A stretch of 64,000 nucleotides of DNA, taken from the NCBI GenBank assembly GCA_948099385.1, contig CANUEZ040000164.1:2184501-2248500 (forward strand). The letters are read 5' to 3'. The DNA comes from Fasciola hepatica. Lineage: Eukaryota > Platyhelminthes > Trematoda > Plagiorchiida > Fasciolidae. Below, in pieces: positions 11,468 through 26,900 of the stretch (positions within the stretch are counted from its first letter, which is position 1; each line of letters starts with the position of its first letter). Made by a program: the position numbers and the translations under genes. The notes under the pieces were generated by a model. The model ran no database searches, was not told where the DNA came from, and was given only the letters and a program-made list of their open reading frames with translations.

Positions 11468-12085
11468 ATGGTTCGGGATTCCAAACCCTCCAAACGACGT
11501 CCGGGTTCCACCACCAATCTCAAACGCCGAGCTACCGAGTCGCCAGAGTTTGAGTCAGTAAAGAGAACGGATGATCCGGATCTTAAACCAACAACGCCGG
11601 CACTTCGACGTCGTGCGACAACCACAAGAAGCTCTCTAAGAATCTCAGGCGATACAAATCTACCCAGACATTCGGGATTTGCACGATCCCACTCAAATAC
11701 GGATCGACGCCGACGCCTGCAGACCTTGATTCGTGAAACCTATCAGGGTGTTCGTCGCGCTCATTTGGTTTCCCACTGGTCACATGTGGTCGATTTGATG
11801 CATGCTAACCGACTTCTACTCCAGGATCAGCTACGCATTGCGAAGGCCGCCAACCTGTCTAATTCATCTGTACTCGCTACCGAGGATCTCTTCTTAGTCG
11901 GCGACGACTCAGGTCCGTCGGCACCAAACATCACTTACTCATCACCACAGCAGCAGCAGCACCATCACCAGCAAGTCACACTTGCCGAACCGGTCGAGAT
12001 TCCACAATTGTACAATCAGTTTGGACGATTTGAAGCTCGAATAGCGGGTAAACTTTTCCGAGTTGGATTGAACATGATTCCACAG
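11468..12085 (+). CDS. EZH2: EZH2 coding exon 1
   Basis: Codes for residues 1-206. The exon itself begins at 11448 after a TTTTACAG acceptor, so a non-coding exon probably lies upstream. It is basic and Ser/Thr-rich, with a Gln/His run at 161-169 and a helix [19 protein letters not shown] (86-104) that resembles the N-terminal EED-binding helix of Enhancer of zeste. It ends in [13 protein letters not shown], which continues naturally into exon 2. Donor GTGAGC. Confidence 0.85.
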
Positions 12086-15000
12086 GTGAGCTCGGTTGAC
12101 CGCTTGGGCTTGCGGTGTCTGAAACAAATTAGACCTATCCACTCAGCAGGAACCACGCCGCAAACCTCCCAGATTCGCTTATCGTGAAACTGTCCCAGCG
12201 TTTCAACTTAGTTTTCCACTATCAATTATTCGACTTGCCGAATCAACATTTCCTAATCTGTATGAGTAATAGGAGATTAGATTTTTTTACATAGCGTAAT
12301 TTTTCATCCCCGGCTAGTCTGGTGGTTTGAGTGTTCGACTCACAATCGTTCATCCTGGGTTCGAGCCTCCACGAGGGTGCCGTGGATTTGCTCTACGGAT
12401 GATATCAACCGGTGGCGGTCGAATGGTTTAGAGCGTTTGCTTACTACCTCAGAGGTCCGAGGCTCGAATCATCGCCATCATCGGTTACTTTGGTGGTAGA
12501 CAATAATCCACTGTCGTTCGGATCGTTACCACACCTAACCTGTTGGGACCTAATGTGGTTCTTCGCCACTCCAAGTTTCAGGGTTCGGTTGCCGCTTATC
12601 CCCAATAGTTGCAGTGGGTCCTCGTGGCTATGGGGCAAATACCCCTTCCGTTGCACTCATGCCTAAGCATGTAATAAAAAAGAAGAGAAAAAGCTGTACA
12701 GTGCTTCCTTGGTTCTCAATAGTTTGAATGTTCACATCATGATGAATCATTATATTTCCTAAGCTACTGTCCATATTTCATGACTCCAGTTCACCTTGCT
12801 TGATGAGTTTTCTTTGTTCAATAAAATCCTCTCGTAAAACACTTCAATTGCTTCGAGTGTTATTGTAATCGATAGAAACGCCAGTTAATTTATTGAACAG
12901 TTAGATCTGTTGGAACAATAGATGCACTGTTCACCGTTGTCCCGTCGGTAGTAATCCACTGTTGTCCATCTCATTACCACACCTGACCTGATGTGGTATC
13001 CCACTCCAAGTCTCAGGGTTTGGTTGTCGCTAATCGGTACTAGTGCAGTGGGCCTTGCGGCTATTAAATATACCCCTTCTACTGAACTAATGGGCAAGCA
13101 TGTAATAACTACCACTACATGATTCATGAATAAGTTGATTTCATTTTGGTCCTTTATAAACCCGTTTTCCTCAAAGATGCAAGGGGTCTCGATTTTCGTT
13201 TCTTCGGCTTTCTCCTTACGTTGATATTTTTCCAATGAAGTCAAGATGTAAGATGCTAAAGCCTAAGATTAAACTGTTAGATCTAGGAGGAATGTGTGAC
13301 TACTGAATTTGCGATATTTTCATTCCTGATTTTGTGGAAGTTTTCACGCCATCGAACAACTTCTGAACCACCTGTTCACCTGTAGTTAGTGCGTTTTACT
13401 CCGTTCGGGTAAAACTGTATAAGTAGAACTCTACAAATCGACATGCTTGCGTTCTAGCAATCCAGGTTTCTGACTTTGAAATCCAACGTAGGAAGTTCGA
13501 ATTCCGCCACTCCGTCACAATTGATGGTAGATAGCAAACACAATGCTGTTATTTGCTTCGGTGGCGGTAGTGGTGTCTACGTCAGTGGTAAATCGCCGAT
13601 AGGGAAGCAACAAATTATCGAATAAGAGCTCATTGATGGTCAGCGGCGTTACTGGGAGACGGAGCGGGTTCTCACCAAGCAACAAACTCTACATAAGAGC
13701 GGCAAGCCCGTAAAACGCAACGTGACCCACCACTAAATACAGTTAGTATTTCTTTCCTCTTACGCAACTATCCTAGACAGGACAAGATTCACCAGGACGC
13801 GTTGGGTATCCTGAACTGGCAGATGGCCATCCAGAAGACGTATAAACCGCCCGATTGGTCACGGACTCCCAACACACGAACAGTCTTCCTGCTAGGTAGC
13901 AGTTGATTGTGCACCGGTTAGAGGTGCTACCTCGAACAAGGCGGGTGAAGCTGGGGACGCCATTTCATGCATTATTCCCAAGAGCCTTCGAATACATCAC
14001 AACGAGACTACACCTTGGCGTGGTGTACTGACTTGCGTACCTCCCATGGCCCAGAGAGTTGTGCAGGATGGCTTCCTTAAGCCGGAGATGCAATCATGCT
14101 TGACAAGTCAATGAGTAGAGGTCAGACGAAGTCCAGTCTCAAAACCAGTTGGTGGGCAACATCTGGTTCTAACCACTATGTCGCTGGAGAGGCCACTCCA
14201 GCTAATAAACACGAAGAGAAGCAGTTTGTCGGTCTAAAAACCTTCACTAGATGGACAGAGAAATGGAGCACCTGGGGTTTCTCTCGACGGTGGGAGAAGT
14301 GATCACACTTCATTGGACAGCCCGCCTAAGTTAAACAGCCCCCGGTGCAAAGGATGCTGCCCCGTCCACGTTTCGTTAGCTCCACTGGGTGCATGAGGCT
14401 AAGGACTGACTCCGAAAGGCGGATCGACAACAGCACCAGCGACGACAAGGCAGAACATATGCATCAATCAGGTCTCACGTGACAGACCAGAAGAAGCTCT
14501 TTCACGAGTTCTTCGGTAACGTTCCCGTGCTGGGTTAATGCCCTACTGTCTTGTGGTTGAGACTTTTGAGTCAAAGGGTCTGGTTAGGGCTGCCAAAGAA
14601 GAACCCCTTCTGCGGTATGGGCATTCGCGAAGTATGATAACCAGAAATCTCCAGTGGTCAGTTGGGAAACACTCCTCATCCCTCTGCTCTGCATCCTTTA
14701 TGTTCCAATTTTTAATGCTTACCAGTGCCACAGTGAGCCGTGGCTGTGAATTTGTAGTTCTCGAAAAGGACAGCAAACTAAAGACAGGGGAAAAAAGAGA
14801 ATTCGTTCTCCAACCTAAATATTTTCTACTTAACTGCTTTCAACGTCCGCACACTTTGCCGAACGGGGCAACAAACTGTCCAAGCTAGGACTCTTGAAAC
14901 CTTCAACACAGACGTGTGCTGGGTCTCCAAAACACGCATACAACGTCCAACTTCAGTGTTACCATTCGCTCCCCTGATACAAGTTGGAATTCTCGTCTCA

Positions 15001-18000
15001 CTCTTCGCGTGTCGGGTGCTCGTGGTCAGGCTGGCGTTGGCATCGCTCGGATCGTGAAGGCTGTGCGCACTAGTGAACTGGATCCCAGTCAGCAGCCGTC
15101 TGTGCGCAGTTCGGTTGAATGGTTCTGTGCATGTCAACAGCACTAGACTGAAGCGTCGATGCCTGTTTGTCGTTTCTGTGTATGCCCTAACTGACAGTAA
15201 CTCTCCTGAGGCTAAAGACGAATTCTACCAGGATTTGTCTCAAGTACTCCGTAGTGTGCGCTCTATGGACATGATGGTTGTTGCTGGTGATTTCAGTACT
15301 GAAGTCGGAAGCCTAGACGAGACGGAGAGGAATATGGGAGGTTGATATTGCGTTCCAGCTGATCGAGCTGATAACGGGTACAAATTTCTCTCACAAGAAA
15401 CGACACCGACAAACCTGGCGTCCTCCTGCGACTTCACAGCGTTGGACTCAGATCGACCATATTGCTGTCGGTTACCGCCGGCGCGATCAGTTCAGGATTG
15501 CCGATCATTTTCGTCCTCGTCCGTAGACACCGATCACGCTGTTGTTCGCGCGCACTTCAGCTTGCGCCTTGTTGGTGGCCGAAGCGACGCCTCGCAGCTG
15601 CTACTGGACGATAACCAACGATCTGCTTTCCGAACAAAATTATCCACCATGTTATCGATGCAGTTAAATGCCCAGGATTCAGAAGAGCGATGGACGGAAA
15701 TCAAACAGGCTTTCAGTACGGCTGCTGATGCTACCCAAGGTCCAACAACTAGAAGTACATAGAAACGAAGGATATCTGCATCCTCATTTGCACTAGTAGA
15801 TGCTGGCAAATCGATTCCTCCGGATTCCGGATACGATGAGGCGCGGAGATGCCTTGAACGCCGACTGATTCGGAGCCTGGGGAATGATCGTGAGCAGTAG
15901 TGGATTGCGAAGTGTAGGGAGATAGAAAAACCTGCGGCGATTGACAATAGCCGCAACCTTTTCCGTCTGATTAGACAAACCGGGCCACGTAAACCAGGCG
16001 TTAGCGAATTGATCAAGGAAGCGAATGGCTCACTGATTCAAACTCAGAGGCGTCGTCTACTACGCTGGGCGGAGCATTCCGAGAAGCACTTGCATTGGCC
16101 TTTATCCTCTTCAGGTTTGTTCACTAGCGCAATGGGTATAGCTTATGTTGTAGTTACCAGTCCTCCGTCAAAAGCGGAGGTTGTTCGCGAGGTAAGCTAT
16201 CTTAAACGACATAAGGCTGTTGGATCGGATGGGTTGCCTCCATCTGTTTTCAAAGACGGTGGCCCAGCACTTGTACTGGAGTTGACAAAACTTCTCGGGT
16301 TGATATGGGAGAAGGAACAAGTTCCAAAGTGTTGGTGTGAATCGGTGGTCGTATCGATTTATAAGAAAGACGACGGGTCCTCCTATGAAAGCCACAGAGG
16401 GATATGTCTGGTTAGCATCGCATCCAAACTGCTCGCTGGTATTATTGTCCACCGCTTATCTAACCCTCGCGAACAATGTTCGCACGAGTATCAAGCTGGG
16501 TTTAGACCTGGTCGAGGTTGTATTGATCACATCTTCGGTACTTGAACACCGACCTCTTTGTAGCATTGCTCAAATACTTTGGAAGTACCATATAAGTAAT
16601 GCTGAGGTTTGACGGAGAGTCTTAGGTTTATTAGATGAAGCACTCAAAATCACCAGGTTAATAAATATGGTTGGGACGTGTTACGCATGTCCCCTGACAG
16701 GATCCCTCCTCGTGCTGTTTGCTGAGGCTGGTACCGGTTGGGAGATGAGTAAGGGTGGTCAGTCTATGACGCGGAAGAAAGGTATGAAAAGCCTAACTAG
16801 TGGACTTGGCAATGTAGGGCGTGTTAGAATTCCTGGGTGGGGTCCAAGGGATCCACCCACTCAATAGTTGGATACTTTGGGAGATATGGCTAAATGCAGC
16901 GATCAGTGGCGCTTTTGCATTCACAAACTTTCTTCATCGACTTAATTCCAATAATGTAGTTCTCCTCTCACTCATTTCATACTCTTTTCTCCCTCATTAT
17001 TTCCTTTTGAGGTTGCCGCTAGGACATAACAACCAAAGCCACCGCACGCAGTGCATGGTTACCGGTTGTCTGAACTGAACTGAACTGAACATCTGCGAAA
17101 CTGGCTGATCCTCTCAGGAGCTATTAGTATGGCACCAAGTACTTGACTCTTGATTACATTTAACCTGTTGGCATCCTTTATGGTTTATTTCAAGATTGGA
17201 GGTCGCTGGAAACCCTTGATAATGGAGTGAATCTTCATGATCATGTTATATGCCAATTCCATTGCACTAATGAATGGAAAAAATTTGGGTCGGCTAATCA
17301 AACATGTGTTTACTATATCACTGCAGGTTGTCGATTATCAGTGATAATGCAGCGAATATATGCGGCTGAGTAGGTATGTGTTTTCCACTGCACTCACGGT
17401 CGAGCAAGGAAAGAAAGTGCCGTATTTTAGGTGTTGAGGTTCTGTAGTTATATGTCGGGTCCCGCCTGTGGTTCACCTACAATAATGATTTGTTGATCTG
17501 TGATTGCGTCGTGATCGCATTGCGCAACTTCGTTTGCTACGTATCAGTGAATAGTTATAGGGGTGTGCATCGTGAAGGGATCGCGGGGACGATGCAGGCA
17601 ATCGAGCGGACGAGATAGTCTACATGAACAGTTTTCAAATCCCTCCGATGCAGGTTTGAATCACTACAGATACGAGCACCTCCGCTGAGCAATCGGGTAT
17701 ATTAGGAACTGTTTTCTCTCATCTCCGTTTGACGAAATCACTAAAATACCGGTATCTAGTTGAATACAACTTCCCGCTTGAATTTGCTACCATACGAGTC
17801 AAACCATCAAAGGATCCAAGGTGTGGCTCCAATAGTCAGTCTAAGTTAAACGATCGAACTATGCAGTGGCCTACCACCGAAAATCATGTTTGTTTACTTC
17901 TCTACCTCGCTGTTTCGGTAGTGTTTTTATTGATGTTTTTCGGTCAATACGTGCATGCAAGGATAATAAAAGAGAAGCTTATGGAAGAGAATCGGCGACC

Positions 18001-20899
18001 GTAACCCCTCAACTTTGAGCAGAGAATCACACAGAAGACCCCGATAAGTCAGACGCTGTGGTTAACCTAACAACAGCGGAGTGCTATCCACCACCAGTTC
18101 TCACTATTGTTTTCCTCAAACAGGCAGGCAAAATCTCACGCATAACAACAGATAAAAAGCTTGATGTTAAGTTTCATTCAGTAGAAGGGTAGGAATTAAT
18201 GCATAGGTGCCAGCCATTTCAATATACCTCCTCTAACACTTTGGCTGAAGATAACACGTGGTCCATTGAGTGTATCAGGACTGAGAACATCTCGGTTTTC
18301 GTACGCAGATCGATCCCGTACCTCAAATGTGCACGTGGGCTCCAGTTCAGCACAATTTCTCTGTGGAAGACGAGACTGAATTGGCTAATCTACCATATAT
18401 GGGCGATGACCAAGCACAAGAGGACGCTAGCTTTCTAGAAGAACTCCTCAACAATTATGATGGTCGTTTGCATGGCAATTTTCCGTTCGAATTCGAAGAG
18501 GCATTTCTCGGACCGCTGGTAACCGAGGTGGCCAAGCATTGGTCCGAGATTAGTCGTAAATGCGGACTTCCTGTCCCATCCACGGACTTCGCAGATCGTG
18601 AAACACCTGTTGGGGATGGCAGTAGTGGGTTAGTAACCACAACTAACGTGGACCAAACTGATCTGCTACCGTTGTCTCCGTGTACATCTCGAAAGCCAAA
18701 ACGCGCTCGGTCTGACGTTGATACTGAAATGGACAGCCAACAAATGCCCGCCTCATCACCGGCTGTAAAGCGGTCAAGACGTTGTCGTTGGCCCACGCAA
18801 ACCTCCATAAATGTGAGTTCCCTCGGTTGTCGCAAGTCCTCTATAACTCTTGTTGATTTTTGAACGGTCTTGACTGAAATAAAACAGTGGTTTGCATGAT
18901 TACGAATTTCATCCGGAGTTGGAATCAAGTGGTTTTCATTTGAATGGACCATGTTCCTTCTCTCAATACTTTGCGTTCTTTATGCACCGCGGCCCTTCCA
19001 TGATTGTGAATGGCTCTTCATAAGTCCTCAACTGCATGAAACAGTTTATTGCTCTGCGATAAAACACTTTTTGTGTACTTCGCAGCTGTTTTTATCGTGG
19101 CAGGTAAGTGTCATAACTGTCGATAGATTTCAAAGTAATATGATGTGTATTGTGTGATTCACGGAGGTCTCCAGTAACTCATTTGAATAATCTTTGAAAC
19201 CATGATTCAGAATTCTCCTCCAAGGTGCCTTCAGCGTTTACACTAGTTACTGGTGGTCTAAAAAGGCGAGCGGTACTCGGACCATTCCCATTTTTTTCCA
19301 GTCCCCTGAACAGATCGACGTCACGACACCCGGTGTTACTGCCTGCGCTACATCAAGCAGTCCAATCAAACTGGAGGAACCGGACTCCTCTGGAATTTCC
19401 GGAGCAGTTGGATTAGCCCATCGAAACTCCGATCTGTCAGAACAGACCCCGGTGACCACGGTGCCTCGTGCACTAGATTCACCTAGTGGGATTGTGCAAT
19501 GCAACACCACCAGTCCATTCCGTATGCGACGACCAAGTGGCCCCACTATACCAGATGCCGTTTTCACAGTAAGCGCCTCCTTAGTTCATATATTCATCCT
19601 TGCTCTGTTTTACACAACCATTCCGATGCTTGTGGCTAAACTGTCATTCCGAAGAGCTGATAATCTAGTGAGTTCCGGTTTCCAATCGACTGTATGTAAT
19701 GTATGTATGTATGTGGTGAATGTAATGGCGGCGTTCAATGAAATCCACGTCACTCTTTGTTTCTGTCTGTCTGGCTTCAGTTCGCTGTGCGATGAGCTTG
19801 ACTTCGTATCCAATATTAAGACCGGTAGCCAACATTGCTATGCTTGGATTTTGTGTTCATAACATTACACTCAACACGTTAGACGTATAGGCAATCTGAA
19901 TAACGTGGAGTTTCTGTTTACCGACGAACTACACGCTGTTCGCTTTTTCTGTGAACCAGGGCCTTTGATATATCGTCACCACATAAAATGACTACCGTGA
20001 CTGCAGACCATAAATTGACCATTTTCAATAAAATGAGCATACGCACGCTACCGAATAGCTAACCTTCTGTGCGCTCGGTCTTCATCACTCCCGACACGCA
20101 GGCCATTGCCGGAACATTCGGATCAGTCGATGACGTGGGGAAACTTCAAACCCGATTTTACGAACAGAAGGAGCGATCTTCCACATCACACGTGAGTTGT
20201 TTTTTTGTTTTGTTTTGCGAAAGTGCATACGATTGCTGTTTCAGATGTGTGTATTATGGGGGAACCCTTCATAGTTTGATCATTTGACATTGCCATTGTT
20301 GGGAGGGTTTAATTACCGAAAAGTCTATCGGACAGGTTCAGAAACAGACAAAAGTGTTAACTAGGTAAGTTTCACCAAAAGGTTTTCTCTCAAAGCGCAA
20401 ACCCTCGGCTAACTGATTGATCGACCCGGACAACTGGATGAACAGCCTGGGAATTGTATTTCGGCAAGAACTCTCCCAAGGCATAGGAGAACTGAGATTT
20501 CCCATTACCTTCAACTTGTGTTCTAGTTTTGCCAGGACTAACCGTTGCACTGCGTACTTTTCCCTTTCATCCCTCGACTAAGATATTAACAATGCGTTAG
20601 CACTGAAACCGGTAACAGCAGTATGGTTATCATACATTGAGCTAATAACAACGTTCCAGAGTTCATAGATAGTCACATCGTCGAATGGAAACCCAGATAA
20701 AAATGTAATAATCCGTTCTAGATATAATGCTGGTTTTATGTGTACTGTTGGTTTCTCGAAATACGGCATTTCTTTTTCTCGTATAAAATGAAGCCAGAGC
20801 GAATCGATAGTTTTAATTATTGAAGATGCTTTTCAACGATCATCTCAGTCGGGAACAAAACGAGCGGTCTTCTATTTAGGCTTATTTCTGGTTTGCATG

Positions 20900-20938
<39 letters not shown>

Positions 20939-23900
20939 CTTTGACTTCTTTACTCGTCCGTTGTCTGTTCTCAATTACTTCTTGTAGTCAGTTGACGATG
21001 TGCTTCTTTGTTCACCCAATTTGGACAATCCGGTCGAAGTGGCATTGGCATCGAAAAATCGACGGATCACACCTCCGAATCGGGCCGAAGCACTGCACTC
21101 ATTTCGCGCACTGTTCTGTCGACGATGTTTCAAGTACGACTGTGCACTCCATCCGTACAAGTCTACACAATCAATGTGGAGTCATCGATGGCCATTGACG
21201 CACACAACAAATCTGGGTTAGTTTCTGGTTTCCTCATTTCATTTTCTTCTCTGGACCGCGTAATTTTCAGTAGTTGGTGTGAAGAATAGAAACGATCACC
21301 TTGCTTCACTAAATTTTCTAGCTTTTGTTTGGGTATACAAACTAAAAGAGTGAATTCTCATTAGTCACCCATTTATCCCGTCTGCATTGAGTGAGCAGCG
21401 TCAGTCAGTCACGTTACTAGTTTAGAAGTTTGATTATTAACGATGGGTTTTGCCTCTGACTTTCCTCCACTCGTTTCCATTATTGGTTCCGATCTGCCCT
21501 CCCTGTTTCGCTGCACAACATATCTCCAGAACCGGATGCCCCCTTCTGTGGTCGTTGGTGTGTTAGGCAACATCAACAAACTGGACCGGACGAATCACGT
21601 AGTCCAAGCCGCACCGGTTACGGCACATGGACTCCGTCGGAGATCAGCATGTTTCAAGTCCTCGCACCACTTTATCTCCCGATCGGGCATGCAGCCTATC
21701 ATCAATACACCTGGTGTTGCACACTTGCTCGTCTGTTAGGCACGAAAACCTGTTTGGAGGTAAGTGTTGATTTTCATGATCATCCATTAGTAGTGTAAGA
21801 ATCTGGAGGACGTGCTGCGTAAGCAGGTCGCTTATTGGAAACCATTCACCCAGGCAGCGCCAAAGTCATTCAACCATAAAAAGTGTTCATTTGAATCTAA
21901 GATATCCAGTCCGTTTTAAGCCATTCGTTCGACCGGGGGATGTCTTCGCATTGTTTGCACATCTTGCTTCAAGTCGTTGCGTTCGGTCTATGTTACGCCG
22001 TCACGTTTATTGTTGTTCGGTTGTCCATAATTGTTTTGAAGCAATGAACTACTTGCTACTCAGATGAGTGTTATGTATACTTCACCACGTCAGTGCCTTA
22101 GACTGCTTTTGAAATTAAAAAAAATAACACGCGCATGTATTTACTGCATGCCAATCACGAGGATATCGCTTTCCGCTAATAAACTAGAAAACCTTTAATG
22201 CAGAAACGGATATCACGTTATCGTCATTTTTAGTGAATCGCGATTCTGTTCCCCCTTTTCCCTCTCTTTATCCAGATTTTAAACTATAGTGCCGTACGTC
22301 CGATCCCTTCACTGGTTGCTCCCGACCCAGGCCAATTAGTCCAACTTAGTATCCCCGGTGTTGGGTTCGAGTGGTCAAAAAGGTCAGCCAGTTCCGGCTC
22401 ACTGAATGATGCGACCACAGTCGCAGAGGCTGGAGTGAACGGCACAGTCAATGGCGCTGACAAGGACGGCAACCATAACGGAAGCTGTACCGGTGCACTA
22501 TCTGTGGACACAGATGAAAGGACTTTCAGTCGAATTCCCCGCAAAGTGTTCACTTTGAATGCGGCTCACGCGTTTCGCCGTAAACGATCTCGTCGACGTC
22601 GTTCGCGCAAAAATGTGTTCCCCGGTCCGGCATCACGTCGTCCTGGTTAGCGCTCATTGGTTATTAGGATATTCTCGGTGTGATGTGTCTCCTAGAATCA
22701 CCTCATCTCAGTGAGATATACTGGTGATGGCACGTGTGACGACAGTTGTACAAATGCAAACGATTCTGCGCGAGAAATTTGTAATCAGTGGTCTTCAGAT
22801 AGTGTCTACTCCTTTATATTTTCCATACTTACGCACCAATTGAATCCCGCTATAACAAAGCCTCAAGGTACCATCAAGGAGGAATGATCTGTAGCCGGAA
22901 TGGCTTAACAATCATCAGCTGTGATGGTAGTCTGATGGAATGTGCGTTCTACTTACTGAATAAGTAAGTAGTTGATTGCTCAAAACAATAATGAACAACA
23001 ACAGAGCGATAACGATTGCGACTACGGCATGCAGACTGAACGCAATAAAGTGAAGTAAGGCATGTGAACTCCATGATTGCATCCTGCGATCAGGTTACGA
23101 CTTCCTTCAAATGGACTGGACAGATGTTATACGAATAAGCAATCTTGTTATGTTTGATTAATTTTGATGATGTCCAAACGAGCGGTTTCCGATAGGCGAC
23201 GTCATCCGGAGTATAACAGTAGTAAGTAACCTATCGTCGTCCGGTTCGTTGCCGCACCTGACCTATTGTGACTCTGTACGATTCTGTGTTCGTTTCCTCA
23301 TGTTCTGGTTGTCAATTATATGATATACCCGTTCTACTGCACTCAAGAGTAGGCATGTAATGAATATGACACGGGTTTCTTTTGTTTTCTCATTTTGCCA
23401 ATCCCCTCTAGTCGCGAACAACCTAATTCAGACAGAAAGTGGTGATACTAAGGGGGTCATGAGTGACATCACTAACAGATCGGATGTGGTTGCTCATGAC
23501 CAGTCAATTTTGATAGTTCAGTTCAACTGATTTCAAGCTGAAGACACTTTGACTGAGAATCAATACGCGATAGGATTGACTGATAACTGGAAAGATCCGC
23601 AGATCACCTGCTTCCAGAATTCCCTAACCGCTTCGGATTTCATATAGCAAAGCCTCACTGCGTAAAACCAGTCGTTCTACTAATCATCAACAACATCAAA
23701 TCGATTTGGTGTACTTTGTTGGGGAAGTGAATCACAGATCACATGAAAAGCTGCGTTCATGCATTTTTCATCGTTGATTTTTAGACGATGAGGATACTCT
23801 CAATCAGCGTACCAATGGTGGCACCGTCAACGGGAATGGAGCTACAAACCACGGCTGTTTTGCACATCAATATCATCCATGTGATCATCCCGGGCGAAGA

Positions 23901-26900
23901 TGTGATGACTCGTGCTCATGTCGTCAAGCTGGTACTTTTTGTGAGAAATTTTGCCAGTGTCCGGCAGATTGTTCGAATCGGTGAGTTATCATCGTTGTTT
24001 GTATTGGTTTCGTCGTTGACGCTAATGTGAGTGTCATTTTTTCAGATTCACCTTGCTCAGTATTCCTTTTAGATTTAGAATAGGTTGCGCCCGTCGATGA
24101 CGAATACGAGTTCAACTCACTTGGAAGAGTCAGTAATCATGTGGTAAGTGCTGTGGTCCTAGGTCGGGTGTGGTAATGAGCTGGATGACAGTGGATGACT
24201 GTTTACCACGAGAATAACTGGTTACTGTTCGTTTTGCTCTCGACTTTTTTTATTACATGCTTGCGCATGAGTGCTGTGGAAGGGGCATTTCACCCATAGC
24301 CACGAAGACCCACTACACCATTAGAGATAACCGGCAGCCAGACCCTGAGACTTGGGGTGCCGAAGAACCACATAAGGTCCCAATAGGTCAGGTGTGGCGA
24401 CGAGCCCGACGACAACGGGGATTACTGTCTACCACCAAAATTGAACGATGTGACGAGGTAGCAACCGATACCAGGGCAAAGGAGTGCGAGGTTAGTGAGC
24501 AAAAGAACCGAATTACAGTTGACTAGCCCATCACGTTGAATAAGCGTCCAGTTATTAGATCCTCCGTTTCCCAATTCAAATCAGAACGCTCAGAAGATAG
24601 CGCACTAATCTTAACGCACAACTACTGTTCGTTTGCCACGCAGATGATTATCCACTTAACCAATGTATTTGTTCACAAACCATTGCACCATTATTCACGT
24701 TCCACTATTAACTATTTGGATTAATTTCATTAGCAAAAGTCGGACGATGGAACCTTGTCTATCAGCACATTTTTTTTTCTCACTCTCTCTCTCTCTGGTT
24801 TGTTCCTTGTTTTCACTCCGACGCAGTACATTAGTTGTACATATGTCAATCCCGTTTATATTCCAGATTTCTGGGCTGTCGTTGTCGTGGTCAGTGCAAC
24901 ACGAAACTGTGCCCGTGTTTATTGGCCGTGCGTGAGTGTGACCCAGATTTGTGCTTATCCTGCGGAGCACAGCAACCCGGTCGGGCTCTGCACAGCGGCC
25001 ACGCAGTCACATTGGACTGCGGGGTGACGGGATCGCACAATGCGCATCCGTTATCGGCGCCGACCGGTACATGTCGAAATGTGGCCATACAACGTGGTTG
25101 GCGCAAACATTTGCTCATGGCTCCGTCCGATGTAGCCGGGTGAGTATGTAATTACTGAGGCACAATGATATTCCAGTGCCAAGGGCTATCACATCATCAA
25201 GTAACCCACTGTATTCTTGGTACTTATACATGATGACAATGGACATCAGATAGAAAAATAACGAGCGAGTCTTCAATTGTGAATGATTTCTTTGTTGGGT
25301 CGGATTATGAGCTGTTATTTCAATCATTTTTTCTTTCTTTAGGAGAGGTGTTTGGGCAACTAATAGGATCGTGGTAGCCGGTTCTTTCCTTGCAATGGGC
25401 TCCGGCGGTTATGTAACGCATTTATCCTCATTCGTTTGTTCAGAGAATAATCGCACATAGCACATTTTTCTTGCGATTATCCATACAAAAATTTGCCTGA
25501 CATATAATTCCGATTTCAGATGGGGTATATTCATCAAAGAAGGTGCCGAGAAAAATGATTTCATTTATGAGTACTGTGGCGAAATCATCAGTCAGGACGA
25601 GGCAGATCGACGTGGTAAGTGTGTGTATGTCTGCTACGTAGTCATACACGGACCTTTTGTCGTCTATGCGAGTGATACAGATGAGTCAGACGTTGAAGCT
25701 TCACTATCCTTTTTCCGTACAAAATTGTTCAGTTGAACAGTTCGCATGTGTGTTCTCTAAGTCTGAAGCAAGTTAATATGTAGGCGCTGTTTTCTGCCTC
25801 TGCAACCAACACGTACCCAATCAGTGCTGGTCTGTGAAATGTTATTGATGTGTGCGTGAGACGTGAAGTGAATCAGAGTATTCTCGAAGGAGCATGTTCC
25901 AGTTTTACTGCTAATGGTATGCACCATGCTTTGAAATTCAGTGAGAGAAGACTACCTGCGCGGTCAGCAAAGTTCATGAGACGCCGATGTTGTCTTTACT
26001 GATGGTGATGATATTAGTGATATTATGGCGATACTACTCAATCATTGAAGTTGGAGTCGCACCGATCTCTTCAATTGAGGTTGCATTTTTAGGTTTTGCA
26101 CGTATTAAACAACGCGAAAGACCGGGGCTCTGGCGCTCTGACAATTGGTGGAGTGATTGGAGGAGAGTTAACTTAATTCCGGAATCAGCCGAAATCCTGG
26201 TCAGAAATTTCCGGCTTCTATCGGAGTCCTCTACACTTACTTCACTGAAGCCGAATTTACACGAATAAGATAGTTTCTAATCAGGATTCAAAGATCCAGT
26301 TCCGTTTTAAGTGATTTGATCTTTTCGTCAAACAGGTTAGCAGGGTTATTACCTTTTGGGGAAAGCAAGAGCTTTGTCGTGCCGCTGGCGAAAGCTGAGT
26401 ATCCAGTAAATGATATGAACGGAACAGTTGATTTACAAATCCACAACCACAAAAAATGTGAGCACCGCTCATATGGAGTTACTACAGTCGTAGACACAGC
26501 CCGTCTGTGTTGCTCAAGCCTGTCACTTCCGGCCTGTTAAAGAGCTTGTATGATTCGTCACTCCAAACCTCGAGGTCGTGATTTGCATCTTCATCGTATA
26601 TCAAGTCAGGTCCATCTGAATCAGTCGCTCTTTGTCAGAACTTCATTGTTCCTTAAACGACATAAGACTGCTGGACCGAAAAAGTTGCCTGTTTATTTTT
26701 GAAGGCGGTGGCTTAGAATTGTAACTGGAGTTAACAGTTCTCCTCGGTTTGATGTAGGTGAAGGAACAAGTGCCAAAAAGTTGGTGTAAATCGGTGATCG
26801 TACCGATTTTCGAAGGAGGCGATAAATCCTCCCGTGAAAACCACGGGGAATATGTCTGGCTAGTATTGCATCTAAACTGATCACTGGTACTCTTCTCCAC

